The translations under genes and the position numbers were made by a program. Below, one piece after another: positions 52,001-63,647 of a stretch of 64,000 nucleotides of DNA (positions are counted from its first letter, which is position 1; every line of letters starts with the position of its first letter). The notes beneath the pieces are model-generated. The model searched no databases, was not told where the DNA came from, and worked only from the letters and a program-made list of their open reading frames with translations. This DNA comes from Lysinibacillus contaminans (GTDB lineage Bacteria; Bacillota; Bacilli; Bacillales_A; Planococcaceae). Where the stretch lies: positions 2,232,001-2,296,000 of the forward strand of contig NZ_LGRV01000003.1 in the NCBI RefSeq assembly GCF_001278945.1. Reading direction: 5' to 3'.

Positions 52001-53437
52001 ATTTGCAAAACTTTCGTATTTATCTATGACATGCCCGCCTTGAATTTTGACAGCTGCAAGCTCAATGATCGTATCATACGCCGTTGAGAGTCCTGTCGTT
52101 TCCACGTCAAATACTACATATGTTGTTTCTTCTAGAGATCGGTGCTGCGGGGCATATGCAATTGGAACACCATCATTCACTAAATACGCTTCTAAGCCAT
52201 AAATAACTTTGATACCATGTTTTTTTCCAGCTGCATACGCGTCCGGGAAAGATTGCACAACAGCGTGATCCGTTATTGCAACAGCTGGATGACCCCATTT
52301 CGCCGCTTGCGCAACTAGTCGCTCAACTGGTGTAACTGCATCCATTTGACTCATCGGTGTATGCAGATGCAATTCCACACGTTTTTCGCCATCGGGTGCT
52401 AAATCTTGGCGAGTTTCTTTTTTAATTTCATTGATGTCATTCGCCATAACGATTAAATCACGGATAAACGTATCCGTTTGTACAGAGCCTCGTACTTTTA
52501 CCCACATACCTTTTTTCAAATGTTGCATGAGTGTAGCATCATCATTATCACGAGAGAACATTTTCACAACTATTGAATCTGTATAATCGGTAATTTTAAT
52601 TTGTAATAAGGAACGGCCACTTTTCAGCTCTTTAATTTCCGCATCGAAGACAAAGCCCTCAATAATAACACGACGCTCTTCTTCTACGATACGCTTAATT
52701 TCCATAATTTCATCGTCTTTAATATGCATACCAAGCTGGAGCGGTCGGTCGCCAAGAGATGCAAGCGCTGGATTTTCTTTCTTCTCTTGCTCACGTTTTT
52801 GGAAATCCTCCATCGCTTGTTGGGCAAGTGCAATTTCCTCTATACGTTTTTGCTCAACGAAGGCTTCTTGGGCCGCACGCATTTCCTCTGTTTCTTCTTG
52901 TAGAATAAAATCCATGGCAATCGGTGGAAAACCAAATTGCCCATAACTCGCTGAAAGTTTTTCTGCATACTTCGTTTTGAGCATCATCAACTCCATTTCT
53001 TGCATACAAGAAAGAGTTATTTTTTGCCCATTCCAAGCCGGAGTTTGTGATATAAGGCAACTTTTTAATGTTGGTGCCATATCATCAATTTGCTCAACTA
53101 CAGTTAACCAGTACGCTTGAATGAGTTCTTCTGTCACTGTTTTGTCAATCGTTTCAAAAGTGGTATTCACTTGTGCAATGGCTGCGAATTTTTCAGCTAA
53201 ATGCGTGCGGAATAATTGATAAAGTGGAAAGGGTAAAATATCACGTAGTGTAATGGTAAAATGCCAAAGTCTATTTTTTTTGTGCACAGTTAAACGAGAT
53301 AATTCGCCCCCTTCAAAAAAGGACATATAGACATCATCTGTTAACTCTAGCTGCTGCAAGAGCATTTGAAATTTCAGCCTTGCTTCTTGTTGCTGTTCCA
53401 ACGGGTGACACCTACTTTCTATTTGATCCATATTCAT
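49070..53437 (-). CDS. polC: DNA polymerase III alpha subunit, PolC type
   Basis: A 1455-residue replicative polymerase of the Gram-positive type, with its own 3'-5' exonuclease. In order: the N-terminal region, an OB-fold (about 235-335), a PHP domain beginning [10 protein letters not shown] (about 350), an inserted proofreading exonuclease with FDVETTGL (about 440), further PHP parts, a zinc site CPNC...CTEC (about 925-955), and the palm with catalytic PDIDLNFSG (about 985). The DID aspartates are intact. ATG 53437 is used; a second in-frame ATG at 53431 has AGGA 6 nt upstream and is equally possible. The proS terminator lies upstream and a polC terminator downstream, so it is transcribed on its own. 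Confidence 0.97.
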   Translation of the reverse strand: MNMDQIESRCHPLEQQQEARLKFQMLLQQLELTDDVYMSFFEGGELSRLTVHKKNRLWHFTITLRDILPFPLYQLFRTHLAEKFAAIAQVNTTFETIDKTVTEELIQAYWLTVVEQIDDMAPTLKSCLISQTPAWNGQKITLSCMQEMELMMLKTKYAEKLSASYGQFGFPPIAMDFILQEETEEMRAAQEAFVEQKRIEEIALAQQAMEDFQKREQEKKENPALASLGDRPLQLGMHIKDDEIMEIKRIVEEERRVIIEGFVFDAEIKELKSGRSLLQIKITDYTDSIVVKMFSRDNDDATLMQHLKKGMWVKVRGSVQTDTFIRDLIVMANDINEIKKETRQDLAPDGEKRVELHLHTPMSQMDAVTPVERLVAQAAKWGHPAVAITDHAVVQSFPDAYAAGKKHGIKVIYGLEAYLVNDGVPIAYAPQHRSLEETTYVVFDVETTGLSTAYDTIIELAAVKIQGGHVIDKYESFANPHHALSATTIELTGITDDMVRNAPEVEQVIKEFHAFIGDAIVVAHNASFDMGFLYTGYRKFGLEGVVHPVIDTLELARLLHPTMKNHRLNTLCKKFGIELTQHHRAIYDTEATGYLLQHLLKEADEMGIKYHDDFNKHIGGGEAYKKARPMHCTILAVNNVGLKNLFKIVTHAHTKTFYRVPRVTRSTLEMYREGLIIGSGCDKGELFETMMQKSPEEAEKVAAFYDYIEVHPKPVYAHLIERNIVRDEWTIEDIIRKLVKLGKKLDKPVVATGNVHYLDPTDGMFRQILVGSQGGANILNKSKLPEVHFRTTNEMLAEFDFLGPDIAKEIVVTNTQKVAAMIGDVKPIKDDLYTPKIEGSDDEVTNLTYEMAHRIYGEELPEIVKARIEKELKSILGHGFGVIYLISAKLVKKSLADGYLVGSRGSVGSSLVATFMEITEVNPLPPHYICPNCKHAEFFDDGSVSSGYDLPNKDCTECGTPYKKDGQDIPFETFLGFKGDKVPDIDLNFSGEYQPQAHNYTKVLFGEDYVFRAGTIGTVAEKTAYGYVKGYANDHNLHFRGAEVDRLVQGCTGVKRTSGQHPGGIIVVPDYMDIFDFTPVQFPADAQDSEWRTTHFDFHSIHDNILKLDILGHDDPTVIRMLQDLSGIDPKTIPTDDPFVMKIFSSPESLGVTEKQIGCKTGTLGIPEFGTRFVRQMLEDTKPSTFSELVQISGLSHGTDVWLGNAQELIHNGTCVLKEVIGCRDDIMVYLIYQGLEPSLAFKIMESVRKGKGLSDEFEAEMLANKVPGWYIDSCKKIKYMFPKAHAAAYVLMAVRIAWFKVHFPILYYAAYFTVRADDFDLIAMTQGSQMIRSKIDEINMKGLDASTKEKNLLTVMELALEMCERGMSFQKVDLYRSQASEFIIDGNSLIPPFDAIPGLGTNVAKAIVAARADGEFLSKEDLQQRGRVSKTLIEYMDQLGCLEGMPDANQLSLF

Positions 53438-53486
53438 TCCTGTCGCTCCGCTTCCATCACAGAAAACTTTGCGTCCAGCTCAATAT

Positions 53487-53523
53487 TGAAAAAGAAAGGA
53501 AAGTACCTCTATGTGTACCTTCC
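53487..53523 (-). terminator. Terminator of proS
   Basis: A 9-bp stem GGAAAGTAC/GTACCTTCC with one G-U pair (53498-53506 with 53515-53523) and TTTCTTTTTC on the minus strand, 12 bp after the proS stop. Confidence 0.75.
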
Positions 53524-53535
53524 TCCCATCATGTA

Positions 53536-55272
<1,737 letters not shown>

Positions 55273-55345
55273 TCATACTCTAGCATAATCAAATTTAGCT
55301 TTGAACGCAATGATTGGAGTCATATACGCTCAAAGCTATTTTACA

Positions 55346-56611
55346 CTAGAAGAAAAATCGTTGAATATCGTTCCATGTTACAACTACCATTAAAATCATC
55401 AGTAGTACGATCCCCACAAAATGGACCATGCCCTCTTTTTGTCGATCGATTGGTTTGCCTCGTACAGCCTCATAACCGAAGAATAGTAAACGGCCACCAT
55501 CAAGTGCTGGTAGTGGTAATAAGTTCATAATACCGAGGTTAATGCTTAGCATCGCTGCAAAGTTCATTAAATAGAAAATTCCGTAACTCGCAACTTCCTC
55601 AGTCGTTTTATATATACCCACCGGTCCTGATAGCGCATCAATCGTTAATCGACCTGTAACTAGCTCACCTAGTAATTCAAATATACGAATAGTCATATCG
55701 TACGTATTCTGTGCACTTTGGACAACAGCCTTTAACGGATTAAATTCACGCGGGCTTTCATATTTAACACCAATTTGGCCGTATTTATCGCCAGTTTCCG
55801 TTTTCATTTCTTTCACGGTCATCGTTAAGTTTTCCTGTTGACCACTTCGTTCAACGGTTACATTAATCGTTTCGCCTGCGCTTTCTTGCACAATTCCAGC
55901 TAGATCCTGCCATTTTTCAACAACTTGTCCGTCAATCGCTGTTACTCTATCACCAGCTTGCATTCCCGCCTGTGCCGCAGGGTCGTTTTCCACAACTTCT
56001 GTAATAATCGGCTCATACGTCGGTACCCCGTTCAATAACCCTATAAGCAAATAGATGAAAAATGCTAAAATAAAGTTAAACAAAGGTCCTGCAAAGATCG
56101 TCATTGAACGTTGACCAACCGACTTCGAATTAAATTGACGATCATACGGCGCAATGATTGTTTCCTTACCATTTTCTACAAGAACGCAATTTCTTGACAC
56201 GTGATAGCGTACTAGTTGTTCTTCTTCGTCATAACCTTCAATAAACAAATCACGCTCTAAATCAGCACGTTCCACTTCTAAAAATAGAAGATCTGGTAAT
56301 TGTCTATTACTTTGGTTAAAAATAATTTTTTCAACCATATTATCCTCATTAACAATTAGCCCAACTCGGTAGCCTGGTTGTAATTCCGTGCTATCCATAT
56401 CTTCTCCAGCCATACGTACATAACCACCAATTGGTAGCAAACGTAACGTATAAAGCGTTTCGCCTTTTGTCATGGCGAAAATTTTCGGCCCCATACCAAT
56501 GGCAAATTCTCGCACCATAATCCCTGCACGTTTAGCGAACAGGAAGTGGCCAAGCTCATGGAAGAAGACGAGCAAGCCAAATATTAAAATAAATGCAATA
56601 GCTGTTTGCAT
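55346..56611 (-). CDS. rseP: Site-2 intramembrane metalloprotease RseP (RasP)
   Basis: A 421-residue S2P protease (RasP in Bacillus) that cleaves anti-sigma factors such as RsiW and signal-peptide remnants within the membrane. The catalytic motif HELGH is at residues 18-22 in the first helix, a PDZ domain lies centrally (DPAAQAGMQAGDRVTAIDGQ), and the second zinc-ligand motif LPALDGGRLLFF is in the third helix. Four membrane helices are predicted. The dxr gene lies upstream and proS downstream, the usual Bacillus order. ATG 56611 has GAAGGTGG upstream. Confidence 0.96.
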   Translation of the reverse strand: MQTAIAFILIFGLLVFFHELGHFLFAKRAGIMVREFAIGMGPKIFAMTKGETLYTLRLLPIGGYVRMAGEDMDSTELQPGYRVGLIVNEDNMVEKIIFNQSNRQLPDLLFLEVERADLERDLFIEGYDEEEQLVRYHVSRNCVLVENGKETIIAPYDRQFNSKSVGQRSMTIFAGPLFNFILAFFIYLLIGLLNGVPTYEPIITEVVENDPAAQAGMQAGDRVTAIDGQVVEKWQDLAGIVQESAGETINVTVERSGQQENLTMTVKEMKTETGDKYGQIGVKYESPREFNPLKAVVQSAQNTYDMTIRIFELLGELVTGRLTIDALSGPVGIYKTTEEVASYGIFYLMNFAAMLSINLGIMNLLPLPALDGGRLLFFGYEAVRGKPIDRQKEGMVHFVGIVLLMILMVVVTWNDIQRFFF

Positions 56612-56657
56612 AATACCCCACCTTCAATAGCGAATAGTTAACGACGCGTTTCTTTTG

Positions 56658-57803
56658 TTATTTTACCATGGCCAATACTGTTTTCCTTGTCTCACTATCA
56701 ACATGTAAAATCGTTTCTAAATCTGGCACTAAAATATTGCTGTGTGCCTGCATCACACGCTCAATTGTTTCATCAATCTCAAGGAACGTTATTTTCCCTT
56801 GTAAAAATGCCGCAACTGCCGCTTCATTCGCTGCATTCATTGCTGTTAAAATTGTTCCACCCATACGTCCAGCCTCATAAGCTAAACGCAGTGCTGGATA
56901 ACGCTCAAAGTCCATTTCCTTAAAATGAAGTTGACCAATTTGTGCTAAATTAAGACGTTGACCGTTATGTAGTGGAATACGATCTGGATAACTCAGTGCA
57001 TATTGAATCGGTACGCGCATATCTGGTGTCCCAAGCTGCGCAATGACACTTGTATCATGATACTCAACTAGTGAGTGAATAATACTTTCTCTATGCAAAA
57101 GCACATCAATTTTATCATACGGCATATCAAATAATACGTGCGCTTCAATGACTTCTAACCCTTTATTCATCATTGTGGCCGAATCGATTGTAATTTTCGC
57201 ACCCATTGACCAGTTTGGATGATTAAGGGCATCTGCTACCGTTACATGTTTTAATTCATCGCGCGTTTTGTCACGGAAACTACCACCAGAAGCTGTAATG
57301 ATCAAACGTTCAATATTTTTTGGATTTTCGCCATTCATTGATTGGAATATCGCTGAATGCTCACTATCTACCGGCAAAATGGGCACATTATATTTTCTCG
57401 CCTCAGCCATGACTAAATGACCCGCTGTAACAAGTGTCTCTTTATTTGCAATAGCAATTGTTTTACCCATACGAATTGCAGCTAATGTCGATTCTAAGCC
57501 AACACTGCCAAGTACGGCATTTACAAGTACCGTTGAATCCGGATGTGTAGCGACCTCTACAAGCCCTTTCGCTCCATAAGTAAAGTGAGTGTTCGGATAA
57601 ACCTTTTGCAAAGCACGTGCATCTTCCTCAAACTGCACAGATACAAGCTCCGGCTTTAATACGTCAATCATCTCACGTGTTTTTTCGATATTTTTCCCTG
57701 AAGAAAAGGCAACCAATTGAAACGCTTCTGGTTGCTGTATTAATATATCGTAGGTTTGCCACCCAATAGAGCCTGTTGCTCCTAATAAACTAATTTTTTT
57801 CAC
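56658..57803 (-). CDS. dxr: 1-deoxy-D-xylulose-5-phosphate reductoisomerase
   Basis: A 381-residue enzyme converting DXP to 2-C-methyl-D-erythritol 4-phosphate, the committed step of the MEP isoprenoid pathway. The NADPH motif is [11 protein letters not shown] (residues 6-16), followed by NKETLVTAG and [11 protein letters not shown] with the metal-binding Asp, Ser and Glu, and SGGSFRD. The start is GTG 57803. It lies between cdsA and rseP as in Bacillus. The isoprenoid product feeds undecaprenyl diphosphate synthase, whose gene uppS lies two genes upstream. Confidence 0.96.
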   Translation of the reverse strand: MKKISLLGATGSIGWQTYDILIQQPEAFQLVAFSSGKNIEKTREMIDVLKPELVSVQFEEDARALQKVYPNTHFTYGAKGLVEVATHPDSTVLVNAVLGSVGLESTLAAIRMGKTIAIANKETLVTAGHLVMAEARKYNVPILPVDSEHSAIFQSMNGENPKNIERLIITASGGSFRDKTRDELKHVTVADALNHPNWSMGAKITIDSATMMNKGLEVIEAHVLFDMPYDKIDVLLHRESIIHSLVEYHDTSVIAQLGTPDMRVPIQYALSYPDRIPLHNGQRLNLAQIGQLHFKEMDFERYPALRLAYEAGRMGGTILTAMNAANEAAVAAFLQGKITFLEIDETIERVMQAHSNILVPDLETILHVDSETRKTVLAMVK

Positions 57804-57869
57804 AACAATTTGTCCCCTTTTGTATCTTGACTAAAACGCCACCCTCTTTGGGCATGAATACGCAGATTC

Positions 57870-58670
57870 TTAACTACTGAAAAGATGTAAAAAGTGTAGT
57901 AACGGCACAACGAATAATAGACTATCAAAGCGGTCCAAAATCCCACCGTGACCTGGTAAAATATTCCCGGAATCCTTCACGCCATAATGACGTTTAATCG
58001 CCGATTCTACTAAATCGCCCATTTGTCCGATAATAGAGGCAAATATCGTAATTAGAATCAGGGAGACATAGCCATTCATTAATGGATAAATCATTTGCAT
58101 ACCAACTGCGAAAATCACGGCAATCACAATCCCACCGACAAAGCCTTCTACAGTTTTCTTCGGTGAAATTTCAGGCCATAGCTTGTTCTTTCCAAATTTA
58201 CGACCGACAAAATAAGCACCAGAATCCGTCGTCCATACGACTAACAAGCAGTATACAACCCACTCTAGACCATTGCCACGTATTTCGATTAAGTAATGGA
58301 AGCCCATACCGACGTAAAATGCACCTAACAAAATAAAGCCTATTTCATCGAATGTCATTTTATTCTTCACTAGCACGACATATATAAGCAGTAAAATCAT
58401 CAAGCCATACACGACCATTAAGATCGTAGGATAACCAATAACGTCTAATACATCATTTGCCCATTTATTCGGGATTACGAGTAACACTAGTGTGAGCAAT
58501 CCAATCCCACCAGGTATAGAAAAAATAGAAATACCCTTCATTTTCAGTATCTCATAAAAGCCTACTACAGCTATTGCTAGTACAAGTAATGTAAATGGCA
58601 CCTTCCCATAAATAACAAACGGGATAAATAAGGCCGCTGCAATAATCGCTGTAATGATTCGTTGTTTCAA
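57870..58670 (-). CDS. cdsA: Phosphatidate cytidylyltransferase
   Basis: A 266-residue polytopic membrane enzyme that makes CDP-diacylglycerol, precursor of phosphatidylglycerol (through PgsA, also encoded in this window) and phosphatidylethanolamine. Seven to eight membrane helices are predicted. The C-terminal CDS signature is complete: ESAIKRHYGVKDSG, then LPGHGGILDRFDSL. The start is TTG 58670, which overlaps the uppS stop by 4 bp (TTGA), so translation is coupled. The dxr gene follows after 66 bp. Confidence 0.95.
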   Translation of the reverse strand: MKQRIITAIIAAALFIPFVIYGKVPFTLLVLAIAVVGFYEILKMKGISIFSIPGGIGLLTLVLLVIPNKWANDVLDVIGYPTILMVVYGLMILLLIYVVLVKNKMTFDEIGFILLGAFYVGMGFHYLIEIRGNGLEWVVYCLLVVWTTDSGAYFVGRKFGKNKLWPEISPKKTVEGFVGGIVIAVIFAVGMQMIYPLMNGYVSLILITIFASIIGQMGDLVESAIKRHYGVKDSGNILPGHGGILDRFDSLLFVVPLLHFLHLFSS

Positions 58671-59461
58671 GTTGTTTCTTCTCCCTTCAACCCACCGTAA
58701 CGACGATTACGTTTTTGATAGTTCTCAATCGCTTCCAATAAGGTCTCCTCGCTAAAATCTGGCCATAAAGTATCAGTGAACCAAAATTCAGTATAAGCAA
58801 GCTGCCATAACATAAAATTACTTAGTCTTACTTCACCACTTGTACGGATTAATAAGTCCGGTTCAGGTAAATGAGCAGTCATTAAATGTGAAGTCATACA
58901 TGCTTCATCAATTTCATCAATCGATAGCAGTCCATCCTGTACTTTTTGCATCATATTTTTCATGGCGCTGACCATTTCGGAGCGACTACCATAATTTAAC
59001 GCAAAATTTAATATGAGACCCGTATTATTTTTTGTTTCTTCCATCGCCTCGAATAATGCAGTTTGTGTATGCTTTGGAAGCAACGTTGGATCACCAATCA
59101 TTTCTACCCGCACATTGCGTTCCATCATTTCCGGCAAGAAAGAGCCCAAAAACTCAACCGGTAATCGCATTAAAAAATCGACCTCAGCTTTTGGTCGCTT
59201 CCAATTTTCTGTCGAGAACGCATAAACCGTTAACACTTTAATGCCTAGGTCAGATGCAAATCTCGTTACCTTACGTACTGTCTTCATACCTTCGTGATGC
59301 CCAGCAACACGAGGCATCGCACGTTTTTTTGCCCAACGTCCGTTTCCGTCCATTATAATCGCTACATGAGCAGGAATAGGCTCGCTTTTAGAAAGAGCAA
59401 TACGTTCCTCCAATGATAGTGTATCTATATTTATTTGTTTTCCTAATAGCTTTTTAAACAT
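58667..59461 (-). CDS. uppS: Undecaprenyl diphosphate synthase (cis-prenyltransferase)
   Basis: A 264-residue cis-prenyltransferase that makes the C55 lipid carrier for peptidoglycan and teichoic acid synthesis. The active-site block IIMDGNGRWAKKR contains Asp38; TVYAFSTENWKRP, LIRTSGEVRLSNFMLWQL and AYTEFWFTDTLWPDF follow. ATG 59461 is chosen because GGGGGA lies 6-7 nt upstream; a longer open frame to 59512 would run through it. It overlaps cdsA by 4 bp. The frr terminator lies about 140 bp upstream, so a promoter must lie between, but I saw no convincing pair. Confidence 0.96.
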   Translation of the reverse strand: MFKKLLGKQINIDTLSLEERIALSKSEPIPAHVAIIMDGNGRWAKKRAMPRVAGHHEGMKTVRKVTRFASDLGIKVLTVYAFSTENWKRPKAEVDFLMRLPVEFLGSFLPEMMERNVRVEMIGDPTLLPKHTQTALFEAMEETKNNTGLILNFALNYGSRSEMVSAMKNMMQKVQDGLLSIDEIDEACMTSHLMTAHLPEPDLLIRTSGEVRLSNFMLWQLAYTEFWFTDTLWPDFSEETLLEAIENYQKRNRRYGGLKGEETT

Positions 59462-59602
59462 ACTAATTCCCCCACTACAACTAATCGGACGTATACTTAT
59501 TAATAATAACAAACATAAGGTCTCTTTGTCTTTTTTTTCCCTTTTAATTGACTATGCGTTTATCCTCTATATTAGAACAAACACTCAGCGGGCGTCCAAT
59601 GA

Positions 59603-59643
59603 AGATAAAAAGAAAAGACGTCCTGTAATATATAGGACGTCTT
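59603..59643 (-). terminator. Terminator of frr
   Basis: Perfect 10-bp stem AAGACGTCCT/AGGACGTCTT (59615-59624 with 59634-59643) and a T-rich tail on the minus strand, 44 bp after the frr stop. Confidence 0.88.
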
Positions 59644-59686
59644 CATCTCATCAAAAAGTTCCATCATAGAATTGTAGAGCGTCTGC

Positions 59687-60244
59687 TTACACGTCTAAAA
59701 TTTCTTTTTCTTTCTCTTTCGCCACTTGGTCTACTTTAACGATGAAATCATCTGTTAACTTTTGAATATCTTCACCGTAACCACGTAGATCATCTTCTGT
59801 GATTTCACCAGATTTTTCAAGTTTTTTCAGATCGTCATTTGCGTCACGACGTACATTACGTACAGCAATTTTTGCTTCTTCCGCTTCTTTTTTCACTTGT
59901 TTAACAAGGTCTTTACGACGCTCTTCAGTTAAAGCAGGAATCATTAAACGAATTAAGGTACCATCATTTGTTGGCGTAATGCCAATATCTGATTTCATAA
60001 TCGCTTTTTCGATATCACCTAAAATGGTTTTGTCATAAGGTGTAATAACTAGAAGACGTGCTTCAGGTACAGCAACGCCTGCAATTTGGTTAATAGGTGT
60101 TGGAGCACCATAATAATCTACAGTGATACGATCTAATAAAGATGCGTTTGCACGACCTGCACGGATTGATGCTAATTCACGAGAAAAAGCAGCAATTGTT
60201 TTATTCATTTTATCCTTAGCTTGTTCCATTACTTGTTTAGCCAT
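59687..60244 (-). CDS. frr: Ribosome recycling factor
   Basis: A 185-residue tRNA-shaped protein that, with EF-G, splits post-termination ribosomes. The three-helix bundle is visible ([20 protein letters not shown] at its start, [21 protein letters not shown] near the C-terminus, quoted in part), and length is standard. The ATG at 60244 overlaps the pyrH stop codon by one base; the AGGAGG ribosome site lies within the last codons of pyrH. A strong terminator follows. Confidence 0.97.
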   Translation of the reverse strand: MAKQVMEQAKDKMNKTIAAFSRELASIRAGRANASLLDRITVDYYGAPTPINQIAGVAVPEARLLVITPYDKTILGDIEKAIMKSDIGITPTNDGTLIRLMIPALTEERRKDLVKQVKKEAEEAKIAVRNVRRDANDDLKKLEKSGEITEDDLRGYGEDIQKLTDDFIVKVDQVAKEKEKEILDV

Positions 60245-60969
60245 TATATATTCCTCCTAACAACCGTTCCAATTTTTTCACCCAGTACAGCACGTTTAAT
60301 ATTACCTTGTTCCATGATTGAGAAGACAATTAACGGAATATCGTTATCCATACATAAAGTTGAAGCCGTTGAATCCATTACTTGCAAACCTTGTTGAATA
60401 ACGTCTAAGTACGTGAGTGTATCGTATTTCACAGCAGTCGCATCGACTCTTGGATCTGCTGAATAGACACCATCCACATTATTTTTTGCCATTAAAATAG
60501 CGTCTGCATCGATTTCAGCTGCACGTAATGCCGCAGTTGTATCTGTAGAAAAGAATGGGTTACCTGTACCCGCTGCGAAAATCACAACACGTTTTTTCTC
60601 TAAATGACGAACTGCTTTACGGCGAATATATGGTTCAGCTACTTGCGTCATCACGATAGATGATTGAACTCTTGTTTCAATTCCTATTTTCTCAAGAGCA
60701 TCTTGTAATGCTAGAGAGTTCATAACTGTTGCCAGCATTCCCATATAGTCCGCTGCTGCGCGGTCCATACCCATCTCGCTACCGATTTTCCCACGCCAAA
60801 TGTTACCGCCACCTACAACAACAGCAACTTCTACATCAAGGTCTACTACTTCTTTCACTTCTTCTGCAACAGACTTGATAATTTTTGGTGATAAACCAAA
60901 GCCAGCTTCTCCAGCCAACGCTTCACCACTTAGTTTAATGACTACTCGTTTATATTGTGGCACACTCAT
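60244..60969 (-). CDS. pyrH: UMP kinase
   Basis: A 241-residue bacterial UMP kinase of the amino acid kinase fold, phosphorylating UMP to [15 protein letters not shown] opens the protein, [10 protein letters not shown] binds the phosphate groups, and [19 protein letters not shown] and [12 protein letters not shown] lie in the second half. It is hexameric and usually regulated by GTP and UTP. ATG 60969 has GGAGG upstream. It lies between tsf and frr, in the universal rpsB-tsf-pyrH-frr order, and is tightly coupled to frr. Confidence 0.97.
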   Translation of the reverse strand: MSVPQYKRVVIKLSGEALAGEAGFGLSPKIIKSVAEEVKEVVDLDVEVAVVVGGGNIWRGKIGSEMGMDRAAADYMGMLATVMNSLALQDALEKIGIETRVQSSIVMTQVAEPYIRRKAVRHLEKKRVVIFAAGTGNPFFSTDTTAALRAAEIDADAILMAKNNVDGVYSADPRVDATAVKYDTLTYLDVIQQGLQVMDSTASTLCMDNDIPLIVFSIMEQGNIKRAVLGEKIGTVVRRNI

Positions 60970-61018
60970 TGTAAACCTCCGTCAGACATTTATTTAAAAG
61001 CATTTCTTCTCTTTATTC

Positions 61019-61024
61019 ATTATA
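61019..61024 (-). promoter_or_regulatory. -10 element of a probable pyrH promoter
   Basis: A perfect TATAAT on the minus strand, about 50 bp before pyrH and after the tsf terminator. The -35 region is poor; a TTGTCT at 61057-61052 is too far for this -10 but could serve a second, weaker -10 (TTATAT). Confidence 0.4.
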
Positions 61025-61096
61025 GTATATATAACAATAATTTCTAGTAATAGACAAATCGAATCCTAAACTCTTTCGATTCCCCATTCTTTTCCT

Positions 61097-61132
61097 GAAA
61101 AATAGGGAACACGCTATGTTGTGTTCCCCATT
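61097..61132 (-). terminator. Terminator of tsf
   Basis: An 8-bp perfect GGGAACAC/GTGTTCCC core (61105-61112 with 61121-61128) extended at its base, with a TATTTTTC tail on the minus strand, 40 bp after the tsf stop. Confidence 0.85.
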
Positions 61133-61172
61133 TTTTGTCTAGAAATTATTTGATTAGGCTAGACTAGTCTAA

Positions 61173-62060
61173 TTAGTTACCTTTAACTTGGTTCATAACT
61201 TCTTCAGCAAAGTTATCTTCACGTTTTTCGATACCTTCACCAACAGCGTAACGTACGAATCCAGTTACAGTACCACCAGTTGCATCTACGAAAGCACGTA
61301 CTTTTTGGTCTGGGTTTTTAACGAAAGTTTGGTCAAGTAAGCAAACGTCTTCGAAATATTTACCCAGACGGCCTTCTACCATTTTCGCTACGATATTTTC
61401 TGGTTTACCTTCGTTAAGAGCTTGTTCAGTTAACACTTTGCGCTCTTTTTCAACTTCATCAGCAGAAACTTCGTCACGAGAAACGTAAGTTGGGTTAATA
61501 GCAGCGATGTGCATAGCTAAGTCTTTTGCAGCAGCTTCATTAGTAGAACCTTCAAGAACTACTAATACACCAATACGCCCACCCATGTGTAAGTAAGAAC
61601 CGAATGCATCTGCATCAGTTTTTGTTTTAATTTCAAAACGACGTAGGCTGATTTTTTCACCGATTGTAGCAATAGCAGTTGAGATTTGGTCAGCAATTTT
61701 TACGCCTTCTGCATTTACAAGCTCAAGAGCCGCTTCTACAGATTCTGGTTTAGCAGCTAGTAATTGTGCCGCAAGTTCTTCAACTAATACTACGAATTTA
61801 TCGTTTTTAGCTACAAAGTCAGTTTCAGCATTTACTTCGATTAAAATTGCTTCGTTACCTTGAGCTAAAATGTAAGTTGTACCTTCAGCAGCGATGCGGT
61901 CAGATTTCTTAGCAGCTGATGAAAGACCTTTTTCACGTAAGAAGTCGATTGCAGCTTCAATGTCGCCTTCAGTTTGTACTAACGCTTTTTTACAATCCAT
62001 CATACCAGCGCCAGTTTTTTCGCGTAATTCTTTTACTAATTGTGCAGTAATGTTTGCCAT
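61173..62060 (-). CDS. tsf: Translation elongation factor Ts
   Basis: A 295-residue guanine-nucleotide exchange factor for EF-Tu. The N-terminal UBA-like domain has [19 protein letters not shown], the core contains [15 protein letters not shown], which inserts the Asp-Phe pair at the EF-Tu Mg site, and a dimerisation/C-terminal module follows. ATG 62060 has AGGAGG 9 nt upstream. It follows rpsB across a strong intrinsic terminator, which suggests reduced tsf transcription relative to rpsB. Confidence 0.97.
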   Translation of the reverse strand: MANITAQLVKELREKTGAGMMDCKKALVQTEGDIEAAIDFLREKGLSSAAKKSDRIAAEGTTYILAQGNEAILIEVNAETDFVAKNDKFVVLVEELAAQLLAAKPESVEAALELVNAEGVKIADQISTAIATIGEKISLRRFEIKTKTDADAFGSYLHMGGRIGVLVVLEGSTNEAAAKDLAMHIAAINPTYVSRDEVSADEVEKERKVLTEQALNEGKPENIVAKMVEGRLGKYFEDVCLLDQTFVKNPDQKVRAFVDATGGTVTGFVRYAVGEGIEKREDNFAEEVMNQVKGN

Positions 62061-62104
62061 TTAGTGTTTCCTCCTTAGTTGGTTGAAAATTAATTAGATG
62101 TAAG

Positions 62105-62149
62105 TTCTAAAAAAGGTGATAAGGGGTTTGAGCCACTTATCACCTTTTT
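62105..62149 (-). terminator. Strong terminator between rpsB and tsf
   Basis: A 14-bp perfect stem AAAAAGGTGATAAG (62110-62123 with 62136-62149), loop of 12 nt, and a T-run on the minus strand, 12 bp after the rpsB stop and 45 bp before tsf. It must be partly read through, since I see no clear tsf promoter. Confidence 0.9.
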
Positions 62150-62160
62150 GTAAACGTGAA

Positions 62161-62880
62161 TTACTCAGCAGCTGCTTCAGTTGCAGGAGCTTCTTCTTCA
62201 CCTTGTTTTGACTCGATTAATGCGTCAGCCATTTTAGCAGTTAAAAGTTTAACAGCGCGGATAGCATCGTCATTTGCAGGGATCACGTAGTCAATTTCAT
62301 CTGGATCACAGTTTGTATCAACAATTCCTACTAGAGGAATGTTTAATTTGCGAGCTTCAGCAACAGCGATACGTTCTTTGCGTGGGTCAACCACGAACAT
62401 AACGTCCGGAAGATTGTGCATATCACGGATACCGCCTAAGAATTTAACTAGACGTTCGTGTTCTTTTTTAAGTTGGATTACTTCTTTTTTAGGAAGAACT
62501 TCGAAAGTTCCTTCTTCTTCCATTTTTTCGATAGCTTTCATACGTGCAACACGTTTTTGAATAGTACCGAAGTTAGTAAGAGTACCACCTAACCAACGTT
62601 GGTTGATGTAGTAGTTGCCTGAACGTTCTGCTTCATCTTTGATCGCTTCTTGTGCTTGTTTTTTCGTACCAACGAAAAGAACTTTACCACCGTCTTGACC
62701 AACTTGACGCATGAAGTCGTAAGCTTCCTCTAATTTTTTAACAGTTTTTTGTAAATCGATAATGTAGATCCCGTTACGTTCAACGAAGATAAATTTCTTC
62801 ATTTTTGGGTTCCAACGACGAGTTTGGTGACCGAAGTGTACACCAGCTTCAAGTAATTGTTTCATAGAAATTACTGACAT
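62161..62880 (-). CDS. rpsB: 30S ribosomal protein S2
   Basis: A 239-residue ribosomal protein needed for S1-less 30S assembly and mRNA interaction. [22 protein letters not shown] is the diagnostic start (quoted as [17 protein letters not shown]), with [20 protein letters not shown] and WLGGTLTNF following; the C-terminus is acidic. ATG 62880 is preceded by AGGAGG. A promoter lies about 120 bp upstream and the leader is structured. It is the first gene of the rpsB-tsf block. Confidence 0.97.
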   Translation of the reverse strand: MSVISMKQLLEAGVHFGHQTRRWNPKMKKFIFVERNGIYIIDLQKTVKKLEEAYDFMRQVGQDGGKVLFVGTKKQAQEAIKDEAERSGNYYINQRWLGGTLTNFGTIQKRVARMKAIEKMEEEGTFEVLPKKEVIQLKKEHERLVKFLGGIRDMHNLPDVMFVVDPRKERIAVAEARKLNIPLVGIVDTNCDPDEIDYVIPANDDAIRAVKLLTAKMADALIESKQGEEEAPATEAAAE

Positions 62881-62998
62881 GTGAATTTCCTCCTAGAATG
62901 TTTGGTTTTTTTCCTCCGCATTTATCGTCTGCAACAAGCTACTCTGATTATCAGAGCACCACTTACTACATCAAAATACGTGTGTATTGATAACACCA
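62881..62998 (-). promoter_or_regulatory. Structured leader of rpsB
   Basis: About 118 nt between the predicted start and the ATG. It contains a perfect CTCTGAT/ATCAGAG hairpin and a purine-rich tract. S2 autoregulates its mRNA in several bacteria, so a similar role is plausible but not shown by any motif I recognise. Confidence 0.4.
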
Positions 62999-63004
62999 TT
63001 TGCT

Positions 63005-63033
63005 AATATACCATAGGGCATACGTATCCGCAA
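63005..63033 (-). promoter_or_regulatory. Promoter of rpsB
   Basis: Minus strand TTGCGG (63033-63028), 17-nt spacer, extended -10 TGG-TATATT (63010-63005). It begins 6 bp after the end of the SwrB-like gene. Confidence 0.65.
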
Positions 63034-63038
63034 CTGTT

Positions 63039-63638
63039 TTAGCTGTGGAATTTCAATAAAAGTTCGATTTCTGTCTTCCCTTTCTGAAGTTGCTTGGCGA
63101 TTTCCTCTACGGTTTTTCCTTCTTTCGACAACTGTACGACTTGTTCTTCAAATGTACGCTCTTTTTGCTTTTCTTTACTCACTACATCTAATGTCGCGAC
63201 AGAGGCTTCTTGGTTTACAGTATTATTAGGTGCATATTGTTGACGACTATAGGCGTTTGCTGCCGTTTTTTTCGGAACTAAAACACGTGGCTCAACTTCA
63301 AAATCCTGCAAGTTTATCTCTTTAGCAGATACCTCAGTTCTCACTTGTTGTTTTTCTTGTGCCCTATGCTGCTTAACAACTTCGCCAGTTGGTTCTATCG
63401 GCTGTTGCACTATAATAGATTGCGGTTTTGGTACTACCTGCAGTTCGCTAATAAGACGATTATTTTCGTCTTTCATCTCCGCTAAATATACACTGATTGT
63501 ATCGTCCATCTCACGCATTAAACGCTCTTGCTTTCTCTCTAAATCTTTGAATTTAGCAAGCTTTGTATTCAGAATAATCATGGTGAAAAACGACAGAAGC
63601 TGTAATACAAATAGCACTACGATTAATATGGTTGTCAT
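63039..63638 (-). CDS. SwrB/YlxL-like membrane protein
   Basis: A 199-residue protein with one N-terminal membrane helix (about residues 4-22), a charged coiled-coil segment (LERKQERLMREMDDTISVYLAEMKDENNR in part), a variable linker, and a C-terminal helix-turn-helix-like region (QVVQLSKEGKTVEEIAKQLQKGKTEIELLL, quoted as SKEGKTVEEIAKQLQKGKTE) with a resemblance to small DNA-binding folds. This layout and the position just upstream of rpsB match swrB (ylxL), last gene of the B. subtilis fla/che operon, which stimulates flagellar type III export. Sequence similarity to SwrB is weak and the call rests largely on position and layout. ATG 63638 has ATAGGGG upstream. Confidence 0.7.
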   Translation of the reverse strand: MTTILIVVLFVLQLLSFFTMIILNTKLAKFKDLERKQERLMREMDDTISVYLAEMKDENNRLISELQVVPKPQSIIVQQPIEPTGEVVKQHRAQEKQQVRTEVSAKEINLQDFEVEPRVLVPKKTAANAYSRQQYAPNNTVNQEASVATLDVVSKEKQKERTFEEQVVQLSKEGKTVEEIAKQLQKGKTEIELLLKFHS

Positions 63639-63647
63639 GTTATACCC

